DNA from: Trichoderma breve
Taxonomy: Eukaryota > Ascomycota > Sordariomycetes > Hypocreales > Hypocreaceae
Length of the DNA: 64,000 nucleotides
Assembly (NCBI RefSeq): GCF_028502605.1
Contig: NC_079234.1
Location: 4,340,001 to 4,404,000, forward strand
Direction: 5' to 3'
Position numbers and translations under genes: made by a program. A model generated the notes under the pieces. It did not search any database, was not told the origin of the DNA, and worked only from the letters and a program-made list of their open reading frames with translations. Below are positions 33,970 to 44,093 of this stretch, one piece after another. Each line of letters starts with the position of its first letter. Position 1 is the first letter of the stretch.

Positions 33970-34080
33970 TTCAGTGAAGTAGCTGAATAACGCAAACAGT
34001 CATTGAATCGAAAGTTTTCTCCTCTTTGGAGCCTTCACTTTTTGTCCCTTGTTCGAAAAGCTGTTGTGGCATCTTTTTTT
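33970..34080 (+). ncRNA. candidate Pol III small RNA, unit 3
   Basis: TTCAGTGAAG at 33970, CTTCACT at 34033-34039, GTTCGA at 34051-34056, T7 at 34074-34080. The variable middle is about 37 bp shorter than in units 1 and 2. The hairpin before CTTCACT is CTCC-TCTTT-GGAG. Confidence 0.55.
34074..34080 (+). terminator. T7 run, unit 3
   Basis: Seven T beginning 23 bp after the start of GTTCGA. Confidence 0.5.
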
Positions 34081-34355
34081 GCTCTGCTCTTATTCTATAG
34101 CACATACCTGTAACAGACTAAATCGTAAACTTGGTAAATACACACTTACACCAGCCGCCCAGTATGTTGCGGCGTCATTGTCGCATTATTCATTGAAATA
34201 TATTCTATTACAGAGCAATATTTTGTTTTCGCTATTCCAACACATCTCATAACATCACCAAGCCGTCTCTCAAAATCCCAAGCAGTATGCCAGCATGACT
34301 CACCCCACCAACATTCGTAGCTCCCGCTGCGCCTCACCAGTAGGCTCCAGCATCC

Positions 34356-34363
34356 TTATAAGC
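34356..34363 (+). promoter_or_regulatory. TATA-like box of RNA unit 4
   Basis: TTATAAGC, 27 bp before TTCAGTGAAG as in the other units. No intact CCAATCACAG is present at the matching upstream position. Confidence 0.45.
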
Positions 34364-34382
34364 CAAAACAAACGAGCTGAAA

Positions 34383-34488
34383 TTCAGTGAAGTAGCTGCT
34401 TTAACCACTTTGGAGTCCTCTTACACTGCTCCCCCAAAGGAGTCTTCACTTTTGCTCCTCTGTTCGAATATTCTTTATGTCGTATTTT
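34383..34488 (+). ncRNA. candidate Pol III small RNA, unit 4
   Basis: TTCAGTGAAG at 34383, CTTCACT at 34444-34450, GTTCGA at 34462-34467, and only a T4 run at 34485-34488. The hairpin before CTTCACT is CTCC-CCCAAA-GGAG. The weaker T-run and the missing CCAAT box suggest this is the least active or a decaying copy. Confidence 0.45.
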
Positions 34489-35121
34489 GCTTACCGGGCT
34501 ATTGTTATTTTTGCATGATGCTCCCAGCCATGTACCCATATATTGACATTTTACACATACCTACATCCAGCTTGATCTGATAAATTTATCATTTCTTCCA
34601 CTTTTCTAGACTGTTCAAATATACCTTACAAACAGGTAGTAGCATGCTATAGTCTCTGTGTCATCACTTGCTTTGGCGCAACCTTACATCGCACATCTTA
34701 TATCCAAGTAACAAATTACACTATGCTCGCCATGTACGATCAACACCCTTGGACACGTGCAGCGGAGCAAACCACAAACAACCACTAGGACTCAAACCAA
34801 AACGTCACAATCAAGGCAAAGCATAGACAATCAATGTGGCAAGTCAATCAACTCGTATTTTTATTCATCTCTACCCATATGCTGCACGTCAGTGCTGTCC
34901 CTTTTCCATCCCCAATCCTTCCCACAGTTGTGCCCAAAAAATAGACCAAAAAAGACAAGACCAAATAAAAAATAAAGGAAATAAATATTCTCTTTTTACA
35001 AAAACGACAAGGCGTCCTAGCGATCAAGGGTGATCAGATCTTCGCGGAACAGAGCAAAAGAGAATCAAGAGTAAAAGAAAAAATGCTCGAGTTTTTCCCA
35101 AGCATATCGCATATATACGTT
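34489..35121. other. spacer and 3' flank of the GH55 gene
   Basis: AT-rich. Contains A-rich stretches suited to 3' processing of the minus-strand glucanase. No gene seen. Confidence 0.5.
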
Positions 35122-35352
35122 TCAGTCATAATATATATAAGTGGGCTGGGCCTCTGGGCTAATCCACACGGTCCGAATTATCGTCACAACCTCCTCGGAA
35201 CCGTACCCCAGTGGCAGAGATTTGGTTGATGTGGGCAAGACGCTTTCAGTAGATTGCGGCTTTCCCGGAAGCTCAGGGACAGGCGTACTGTAACCCCCAG
35301 GGCTTGTTTTGGGTACTGGGGCTGAAGCAGCCGGAGCATCTTCGTCGTCCTT
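35122..35352 (-). other. in-frame open extension after the GH55 stop codon
   Basis: After the TAG at 35355-35353 the same minus-strand frame stays open for 76 codons to a TGA at 35124-35122. The stretch has protein-like character: acidic KDDEDAPAAS, then a Pro/Ser/Thr linker, then VVTIIRTVWISPEAQPTYIY. It may be a former C-terminal tail cut off by a nonsense mutation, a readthrough extension, or chance. Confidence 0.4.
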
Positions 35353-37680
35353 CTATGACGTCTCGAAAGAGGCAATGGTGCCGCAGAATGTGTTGCGGTT
35401 GTCCCTGTCAAAGACAGACTGCTGGCCGTTGAGGGTGACCATGCTAATACTGGCCTTGGTGCTAATGGCAAAGAGCTTAACTTGAGAGTTGCGGATGTCA
35501 ATCATGTTGTCCTGGCAGTTGTTGGCATTGACGCAAGTGTTTCCGTCGTAGTTGTTGAAGAAGCTGTACATGCCGGCACCGTAGATGAGGGTGTTGCTCG
35601 AGTTCACGATGCGAATACCGTAGGTACGGGCACAAGTGGAGGTGGTGCAGCTGGACCAGTCAGGGTCACCATACTTGGACTGGGAGGTGAAGGGAACTCT
35701 AGCATCAGGGTTGCCCTGCATGTAGGCGGTCTCAGTCTGGAGGATGTTGGCGTACACGTTCTGGGCATTGTTCAGGGCGTAGTTGTAGAGCACGCTGTGT
35801 TCCGAAGCGGTACCCCACAGCCAGGTGCCCTTGGTGCTCTCGATCAAGAGACCACGGCCGTTGTAGATGTTAACCTGGCTGTGATCGGCACGATCAAGCT
35901 CATGGTCAGACACCCAGAGCCAGGTGTTCTCCATGTAGATGCTTCCAGAAGTGGTGACGTGAAGGAGCAAAAAGGCGCCAAAGCATGAGGGGTTGGGGTT
36001 GGTCGTCTGGTTGGGGGTCTTGACGCAGCGGTCAGACTGCAGCTGAGTGCCGGCACTGCCACCGATACGGAAGTGGACATCCCAAAGACCGGCAGCGCCC
36101 TGAGAAGAACCGGCAACATTCCACTGCACGATGATGGCGCCGGGCTGCGGGCCGAGGGTCTCAAACATGATATCCTGAATCTCGACGTTGCCGACATCGC
36201 CGGGCTGACCAACTTGCCAGACGGGCTGGGGGTTGTTGATATCCTTGAACTTGGTACCGCCAACCATGATGAGAGCCCAGACCTCGCCGACAATCTTGAT
36301 GTTCTTGGGGACCTTGATGGTGTCGGTGACGACATACGCGCCGTGGTCGAAGTAGACAATCTGGCCAGAGGAAACGCTGTTGAAGACGGCCTGAATGGCA
36401 GCAGTGTCATCAGTGCTTCCATCACCCTTGGCACCACGAGACTTGACAGACACAAAGCTGCTAGCGGGGACATTCTCGTATTGGGGCTTGCTGCGAGTGA
36501 AGACCTTGCCACCAGCGGTCAGCGCAGCAGGCTTGGAGACGGTGGCACGGGTGCCCTGAACAGCTTTTCCGTTGTTGTTGGTGTAGGCGCGGCCCTGGGT
36601 CCAAGAGGCGATGTTGGCGTTTCCTCCGAGGAGGGTGGCACCGCTGCGAGCGTTCTTGACGGCAATGGGGGTGTTCGTGGTCATGTCCACGTTATCCAGA
36701 ACCAGAGTACCATAGGTGCCTGCCTGGTTGAGGTCATGGTTGGTGAGCACGCCGACCTTTGTGTTGGTGAGCTTAGAGTCGGCAAGCAAAATGGAGCCGA
36801 CTTGCTGGATGCCGTTACCATCAATGCCACTCATGTCGATACCAACGTTGGCGTTGTTGATGGTGATGCCGTGGAAGCTCCACAGCCAGTTCCAGTTCAT
36901 GTAGATGGCAGTCTGGCAGCCATTGAAGACGAGGTTACGGCTGGTAAACTGCTGGTTGCCAACCCACATGCCCAGAGCACCACCGGTGAAGGTGAGGTCG
37001 CTCAGCCAGCCGCCAGAACCATCCTCTCCCCAGAGACCCTGCTGCTTGTTGTTTGTGCTTGTGTCAGTGCTCATGATGAACTGGACATTCTGGATCGAAG
37101 TGGCCTGAGCAACACGCCAACGAATACCAGTGCCGGTATTGATGGGTTGTCCAGTCAGGTCAATCTTGAAGTTGCGAATCTGGCGGAAGAAGTTGTTGGT
37201 GGCGCCATACCAGCCGGGGTTGGAGTCGATGACGGCGATACCAGCAAAGTTGCGGGAGGCCTTGAGGGTAGGCAGGTTGGTGGCATCACCGATCAAGTGG
37301 GTGTAGTAGTAGAGCTGAATGGGGGACGAGACGATGTAGGTACCAGGAGGGAAGTAGACAATGGCCGGAGTGGTGGTTTGGGAATCGCAACCCGCACCAC
37401 ATCGGTTTCCAGAACTCAGCGCAGCATTGATGGCCGCGGTATCGTCAGTGACACCGTCACCCTTGGCACCAAAGCTCTGAACATTGCGGTAGATCTGATA
37501 GCCAGCGGCGCCGAAGGGAACAGTACCCTGGCGTGCGATGTTGGGAAGCCACCAGCTTGTGGCGGCGGCCACAGCCTTTGAATCAGCAGCCGGAGACGGA
37601 GCCGGTACAGCCACGGCCGGCACCGAGAAGAGGCGCAGGGCCAGCAGAGAGGCCGTCAAGATGGTTGAGAGGCCCATCAT
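35353..37680 (-). CDS. secreted GH55 glucan 1,3-beta-glucosidase
   Basis: Extracellular enzyme that breaks beta-1,3-glucan, used for wall remodelling, saprotrophy or attack on other fungi. Intronless, 775 residues, the usual size of the family. MMGLSTILTASLLALRLFSV begins a signal peptide ending near VAVPAPSP. The two tandem beta-helix halves each open with the pectate-lyase-like motif: FGAKGDGVTDDTAAI (about 69) and RGAKGDGSTDDTAAI (about 413). GTASEHSVLYNY near residue 625 is a conserved stretch that probably includes a catalytic glutamate. The sequence resembles the Trichoderma bgn13.1/lam1.3 group. Strong C-biased codon use (also producing a 502-codon antisense frame) points to high expression. 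The start could be either ATG of the ATGATG pair. The open frame beyond its TAG is listed separately. Confidence 0.93.
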   Translation of the reverse strand: MMGLSTILTASLLALRLFSVPAVAVPAPSPAADSKAVAAATSWWLPNIARQGTVPFGAAGYQIYRNVQSFGAKGDGVTDDTAAINAALSSGNRCGAGCDSQTTTPAIVYFPPGTYIVSSPIQLYYYTHLIGDATNLPTLKASRNFAGIAVIDSNPGWYGATNNFFRQIRNFKIDLTGQPINTGTGIRWRVAQATSIQNVQFIMSTDTSTNNKQQGLWGEDGSGGWLSDLTFTGGALGMWVGNQQFTSRNLVFNGCQTAIYMNWNWLWSFHGITINNANVGIDMSGIDGNGIQQVGSILLADSKLTNTKVGVLTNHDLNQAGTYGTLVLDNVDMTTNTPIAVKNARSGATLLGGNANIASWTQGRAYTNNNGKAVQGTRATVSKPAALTAGGKVFTRSKPQYENVPASSFVSVKSRGAKGDGSTDDTAAIQAVFNSVSSGQIVYFDHGAYVVTDTIKVPKNIKIVGEVWALIMVGGTKFKDINNPQPVWQVGQPGDVGNVEIQDIMFETLGPQPGAIIVQWNVAGSSQGAAGLWDVHFRIGGSAGTQLQSDRCVKTPNQTTNPNPSCFGAFLLLHVTTSGSIYMENTWLWVSDHELDRADHSQVNIYNGRGLLIESTKGTWLWGTASEHSVLYNYALNNAQNVYANILQTETAYMQGNPDARVPFTSQSKYGDPDWSSCTTSTCARTYGIRIVNSSNTLIYGAGMYSFFNNYDGNTCVNANNCQDNMIDIRNSQVKLFAISTKASISMVTLNGQQSVFDRDNRNTFCGTIASFETS

Positions 37681-40600
37681 GACCAGGAAACAGATTGATA
37701 CAACCTTTCCGCGGTTCGAATTTCGAGGGGATTTATGTATATACTGCCGGGCAGATATAGGCTACACGAGAAAGAAAACAGAGTCAGCAGTTTGTCCAAG
37801 AGTGAAAAAGTTTGTCCAACCACAGGCTTTTTGTATGAAATGCACAATTGTGAGTGTGATGCGATGTTGGAGGGAATGGGGGGCGGTTAATGAGAGACAT
37901 GGAGAAGGGTGATGTTAGACGGGAGCCAGAGAGAAGGGACTGACTCTGAATGCCCTCTCCCTCACAAACTTCAAGACTGAAGCTTTGCTATTGATAGAGG
38001 GTGCGCAAAGAAGCTGTCAATGCGCAGGGAAGAAAGCGATGATGATGAGAAGAAGGGCTGGTGAGAGGATTGTGAAAAGTGAGGCCGGGCATGGCCCTTT
38101 AATAGGCATGGGCAGTGAATGACAATAGAGCACAATACAATAGCAGAAGAAAGGCTTTTGGTGATGTATGGCCTTGCATGGCATGGCATGGCAACAAGGC
38201 GTGTTGAATCGACACCCCCCTTGGCCTCCAAACGCCCCCAAACCCCACCATCACGCGCCGATTGCTCTTTGGATGAGACCGAGGAGGAGGGTGAAGCCAA
38301 GTTGAGAAGAAGGTAAGCAGCTTCTTCTTTGGGCCCAAGCGTTGCAGACAATCGTCCGCCGTGACGAGGGTCATGAGGTATCCGCACACACTCGCTGAGA
38401 GCGCGCACACAGATGCTCCGGCAAACCGCACATCTTCAGCATCTGCCATGGCACCCTACAGAAACTTTTCTGGAGTTGCTCGGCCCGCACAAATCGAGAG
38501 ACAAGGGAGACCATGCACGCGCGCCAAGTGCCCGTCATGTTGCTCTCCACAGATGACATTTTGCCTGCAGCGCCACAGTAACTTACCACGTCAAAATGAT
38601 TTGTTTCGGTAGTATATCGCAAGCAGTGGATGCAATGCCAGGGCACTTGCTATGCTTAATGCTGGTGAATTGTTCTTCTTGCTTGGTCTTCGAATGCCAA
38701 GCGGGCGACGGGCCGAAAAAGGGGTGGGCCGTGGAGGGCTATATGTGAAGATGATTTGATGCCAAGGAGACAAAGAAGAAAAATCAACGCTGTTCAAAGC
38801 ACTAGAATCGATTGATGAATGAATGATGAAGAGGTATGAACACTCGCAGTGTGAATGGTGAAAGAAAAGAGATCACTGGATGAAGATGGACGGTCTAGAA
38901 CTGCACTTCTTTGTCTTGGGCAAACCAAAGGAAAGGCTGGAGAAGTCGTCGATGAAAGGGGAAGCGTTCAGCCCTCAAAGAGAGTATCACGTAGAACACA
39001 TAGATGGCGGAGAGAAAGAGAGAGACATGACGCAACGGCGTTGAGGAAACTTGCCTTATATCGCGCCTCCACGCCAAAAATAGGCCACGATAGAGCCGCC
39101 ATCACGATCAAACAAAGCTTCTCCCCTAATACTCCGTGTTCCGCACTCGTACGCGCGGGAGCGGCAGTTGGCTGGGAGCAGCGGACCAAGATTGTTCCTC
39201 TGAGACAAAGCTAGCAGCCTAAGCCTCGCAGGAGGTCATCTAAAGTTCAGAGACAGGCTTGGGTGGAGCGTCGTGAAGCTACGAAAAGCTCCGCGGTTGG
39301 GTACGGATGCTATTCGCGAGTCTGCCCATTGAGATTGAGCTCTCCTGAGTAGAGCCCAGGTACACGCTCCGTGGCGTATAGCCGCCACAGGAGCGCAGTG
39401 GATCCACGGCTACTTTCCAGGAACGTAATGATGCCATTGGCTGCCATTCTTGGTTTCAGACAGGCTGGACATGGGTGTCGACATGGGTGGTCCGCAACTC
39501 TACTTCCAGGCCAGCAGTGCCAGGGGGTTGCACTTCTTCTGCCGGCTCGGCCTATCGACGACAGCCTCTGAAGATGGTCGGCCGCTGTCCATCTCTTACT
39601 CGGCCCTGTTGCGAGCGGGCGAGAGGCAGCAGAAAGACGCCGAGCCAAGAGCGCGCGCCATGCATGAAACGACGAGACTCCCCGAGTGAATGAGTGGTTG
39701 GTTGTGATGTGCTGTTGCAACGATACGAGAACGAACTGAAGCATAAACGATAGATCGGCGAGGCATACGAGAATGCTTGCTCACACACGTGGTTTTCGAG
39801 GAGAGAATGCCCGCGACGTCTATCATATGGAGCTCTGACTTTGGCTCTGCCTCCGCCGCTGATCCAGTTCGGTACCACAACCTGTGAGGAGTTGAGGAGT
39901 TAGTTTTGCCTCTTACCCATGCTAACGATCTGGCGGCCGAAGAGAAGCGAGATGAACAAGAAAGGAAGTCTCTTTGTCGCATCCAATCCTCGCCTTGGTC
40001 ATGTTTGGTGCAAGACAGAGAAAAGAGCCAGCTGCCCTCCGCATCCCGATCGGGAGATGGGCATCAGGGCTAAAGTTTAGCGCCACAGCGCTGGAATTGC
40101 CTTTTTGCCCCTGGGCTAGCGGATTCCCCAGCGACCACATGGTGCTGGAATTATCGAAAAAAGAGCCGGCGGTACTGCTCTCGGCCCTGTACTCGTACAA
40201 CACAGTCAAGGTAAAAAGTTCCGTGTATGGGGTACCAGTACTGACAGGTACGAGTGCTCCATGCCAGCCGAAGCGAATCTCCTAGCGATTTACTTTTGCT
40301 TACCTTACATGTATGCTTACCGCTACCTACCGTATGCTGTTAACCATCTGAACCTTGATTCTACAAGAAACGCTTCCTTGTTTTAGCTCCGTTTGCGATA
40401 CCGCAATATCGCACCACAAGCGGATCAGGTGGTGGCCTATTGCCATGATCGTCTCGACTACGTTCATCAGGCGTCACCGTCACCAGCCAACGCTGGTGTC
40501 TGTGTCTGTTAGCCTGTCTCAGGATCGCAAACGACGTAGGTTGTCGCACCCTCAGCAGACACAGCTCGCACATGGGGAGAGTGGCGAGTCACCCTGAATA

Positions 40601-42439
40601 GGGGACGGGCTGGAATGAAAGGGCCAAGAGGTTCAGCAGTTGAGGAAGATACTGTCAGCCGCTATGTCCTAGTGGTATTGCTGCGAACATTACGGAGTAC
40701 CTACAATATCCAGGTCGATGGGTACAACGGAGCCTTGCTTCCTTCAGCCACGGGTGCTAGCTCCAAGTACTATCGAGACGCACCGCGAAGATCACAATTT
40801 GACGACCCATGATAAACGGTCACGACATCTGCATAGTCTCCACGTTACGCTGTGGCATTTGGACGGACGCTGAGGGAGCAGTCGGCCCAATGTCCTGGAT
40901 CAATACCGTTGTAAGGCTGCAGACCCAAATACCATGGCCGACACACCCGGTCGCACGCGCAGTGTCTCGTGTGAATACGCCAGGCTGTCACCTGAGGTGG
41001 CACTACAGTATAAGTCTGGCTTCTTTGCTATCAATTTCCTAATCAGGCAGATGGATTCGCCGTCGTACAGAGCACACGCACATGTCAATACTCTCTTTGG
41101 TCGATCTCTAACTGACACAACGAAGCAGGAAGCACAATCAGCGAGGTTATGCCATCACGCTCTCAATACGCAAATAAACAAGAATGCAAGATCACTCATA
41201 ATGAACCCCACGCCCACGAAACGCGCGGGAGTCACTGGGCCGTCCCAAATAGACGACGAACCAGGGCAGCGACTGGCTGGCAGCTGCTGGAGCCTAGCCC
41301 ATGCAACATATGCCACCAATCACACACCCAGAGTTGCGTGAACCTTGTCGACGCTGGCAGTCATCCTCCTCAACACCACGACCATGGTTCGATAAACGCC
41401 GGCTAGTGTCACGATAGACTGTAAGCTAATAGTCGGAGGCTCTCATTACTCGTACATAGCCAAGCTTCTAGCCCCTTCATTTCTCTCCTTTGCGGACCTC
41501 TTTTCTCAGCATAACTGCCTCTCTTGCTCTCCTCATCCGCAGCTTGTTCGCCACCAGAATCAATAGCTCGTCTCCGCGATGCACAGGCAATACTTTCCAT
41601 GCCCAATCCCAGCCCCAGCCACGTCATCCACCATGCAACTGCACCCCAGAAACTGCCCGGAGAGAAGCCGGCCGGCCTTGCTCCAGATGCCGCAAGAGAG
41701 CCGTGTTCACGTTCAAGAGATGCCGACTGGGCTCTGCCCTAACCCTCTGCCATTCCTCTTCTCAAGGCACCCCGGACTGGGGAGGCCAGGGGTTCCCCGC
41801 ACCGAACGGCAATAGGCTATTCTATGCCGCGCTTCCCCGACCTCATCTGTCTGTCGGCCGCACTCAAGGCAGCAAAGAAAGCCTTTGGTAGTATTGCGTC
41901 GTGCCGTTGCACTGATGCAAGCAGAGCGATAGATTCAGCAGCTGTTGCATCAAATCTGTTATAGCAGGACCCTGCAAGGAACGCCACACCCAATAACGCC
42001 ACCAGAGGTTGAATTCATGATATATCAGATTCTGCTAGCATACCATACAAACCCCCAGCATCAACAATCCAATCCCTGGCGCCACTCATCCGCCAACTCA
42101 CCGCCCAAGACTCGGAAGGGGCCGGCCCTTGTCGTGGGTTTTTTTTTAAGAATAGAAGGTTATCCGATATGCTTTGTCACCACTGCCGAATTGCGCTTGC
42201 AGCGGAGGAATAATGGCGCAAGTCTCGTTTATATGAAAGGGCCGAGCTGACACGGGGCTGTGGGATGATGCCTTTTTGCATGGCGCCTACTGACATTGCA
42301 TGTGAAGTCGAGGTAGTACTCGTTCGGGGAATGGTCCCGACAGTCGACTTTGTTACCGTGAATTATGCTGCAGGTGAAGAGTTTTCGGTGCATCTTGCTA
42401 CGAACGCTTGATGCGACATTTTAGACTTGAGTGTTTAAA
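37681..42439. other. long gene-free region upstream of the glucanase
   Basis: Nearly 5 kb with only short frames that lack domains or plausible splicing. The first kilobase should hold the glucanase promoter; a CreA/Cre1-type GTGGGG (minus strand, 38248-38243) is present, but single sites occur by chance. No tRNA or rRNA gene recognised. Confidence 0.45.
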
Positions 42440-43060
42440 CTCGCGTGCTGTACCTGAGTTGTCAGCTCTCAACTCTCTTCGTACTCGTAAATCCACACGT
42501 AAAAGTAAAGCAACAATTGATCTATCAAGTCCTTCGGTCGAACTACATATTACAGATACACCAACCCCGGCTCATACTCATTTCTAATCCCACAAAAATC
42601 ACCACAATCATCTACCATCCCAACACGTGCTCTTCAATCCCCAGAATCTCACCAACTCCCATCCCCATGTTTTTTTTTTCCTTCTCAACCACCCCACACA
42701 ATCCCATCCCACCCCACAAACTACTCGGCCATACCCGCATCCAGAGGCATGACAAAACCTCTCCATCCAACTCCGTCCTCCGAAAAAGCCAAACAAACAT
42801 CCTCTTCCTCTCCTCCCCCCCATGCCAGTTTATGCACACCCAGATGTTCACTAGATCACCAGATCAAAAAAACACCCTCCCACCCGCACCGGTCCCTCCT
42901 CGGCTCGTTTCCTCCGCCTTCTTCTTTCTTTTCAACCCCGATTCTACCAATTTACAAAGAGGAAATAATCGTCATACACAGGCATTCCCATTCGGCACTT
43001 CGAATCCCGCTGCCTCCACTGAATAAAAAGCCCCTTTCCCACAAGAGGCTGCTACATACC
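42440..43060. other. strand-asymmetric, G-poor C/A/T-rich block
   Basis: The plus strand is strikingly poor in G and rich in C, with pyrimidine runs and repeated CCAC, CATCC and CTCC words. A 193-codon open frame here is a by-product of this composition. The block may be an untranslated leader or an R-loop-prone region. Confidence 0.45.
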
Positions 43061-44093
43061 ACCTAGACTTAAGTACGAGTATGTTACCTTTTTAACGCAG
43101 CTAGGTAGGGATATAACTTTTTTCTCAACGTCGTACTCGGGCGCTGATCCCTTATTTGCCACACACCCCCTCACGAAGAAGAGAAAAAACGGTCGTGCCA
43201 AGGCGCCTGAAAGAAAAGCTTCTCTCTTCTCCCCGATACAACGAGGATTGCGTTGCCATTCATTCGCCAGTACCCGTCGCCATGATACTACTGCACTTGG
43301 CATCATGTAACGCTGTAACCCAAGACTAAGCCACCACAAAATGACCAGCTAATAGCGTGGGAAAAGAGTGAGAGTAATAACAGTAGTCTTGTCAAACCAT
43401 TTAAAGAAAAAAGAATTCGTTAAATTAATAAAATCAACAAGACACAAACATAGCTATCCCATTCCCAACCCCGTTGCAAAAAACGAAATGTCCCTGTTGC
43501 ATAGCTCGTCTATATGTTTCTTCGCGCGCCACTAATCGAAAAATCCCCCAAGTTGTTTTCCGTTTCCTGAACCGCTCGCTCCCTTAAAACAAAAACAAAA
43601 AAAATCCCATATCTGCATGTCTATGTCTTGTCAAACCTGCTCTTGCATGACTATGACTGACTGTTAAAAAGAAAGGACAGTAAAAGATTGCTTCATAAGA
43701 GAAAAAAAAAAGTTCGACGCTTATCCAACAGCCACCGTAGAATTAGGTTGGAAGGCCCAGTGCCAAGTCAAATGCCAAACAATGCCCATTCTATCGCATC
43801 TGTATGCCCAAAATAGTCTATTCACCAAGGGGTGCAGCCGATATAGAAAGCCAGTCGTAAAAGAAGATGATGTCGGATGGAAAGGCCAAGATGAGCGTAA
43901 TGCACGCTGATCACTTCACTTCGCCGACCATTGCCGTGATGGAAACAGCAAAATGACATATAATAATTGCAAAAAAAAAAAAGATCAAGGCCGATAGTGT
44001 GCGTCAATCCCGTAATACCGGCGGGCGACGTGACGTTCAATGGTCCCACAGCTGAGCATGGTCCCTGGAGTCGGTCCGGATGCATATATTAGT
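43061..44093. other. 3' flank of the FWD1-like gene
   Basis: AT- and homopolymer-rich (A/T runs near 43600, 43700 and 43970). Presumably the 3' untranslated region and downstream spacer of the minus-strand gene. No coding signal. Confidence 0.5.

Larger units (their letters stand above)
32858..34488 (+). repeat. tandem array of four diverged units
   Basis: Core start elements TTCAGTGAAG lie at 32922, 33449, 33970 and 34383 (steps 527, 521 and 413 bp). Spacers before units 2 and 3 are visibly homologous: GATGCTGTACACAAG occurs at about 33309 and 33819, and GTGACTCACC followed by CCAATCACAG precedes both. The units therefore arose by tandem duplication and then diverged, while the core elements kept sequence and spacing. 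Confidence 0.8.

Noticed and set aside
32858..34488. Reading the array as tRNAs, U6 snRNA, a tRNA-derived SINE or a CRISPR-like array
   Set aside because: No cloverleaf and no ACAGAGA/AUGAUCAGC of U6. No target-site duplications or A-rich tails were seen, promoter-like elements lie upstream at fixed distance, and spacers are homologous rather than unique.
36073..37581. 502-codon open frame on the plus strand opposite the GH55 gene
   Set aside because: It is antisense to a highly biased coding sequence; C-ending codons suppress stops on the other strand. No domain, and the GH55 reading is unambiguous.
42445..43026. 193-codon open frame
   Set aside because: Explained by the G-poor composition, which removes stop codons; the product is a Pro/Ser/Thr/His mix without structure.
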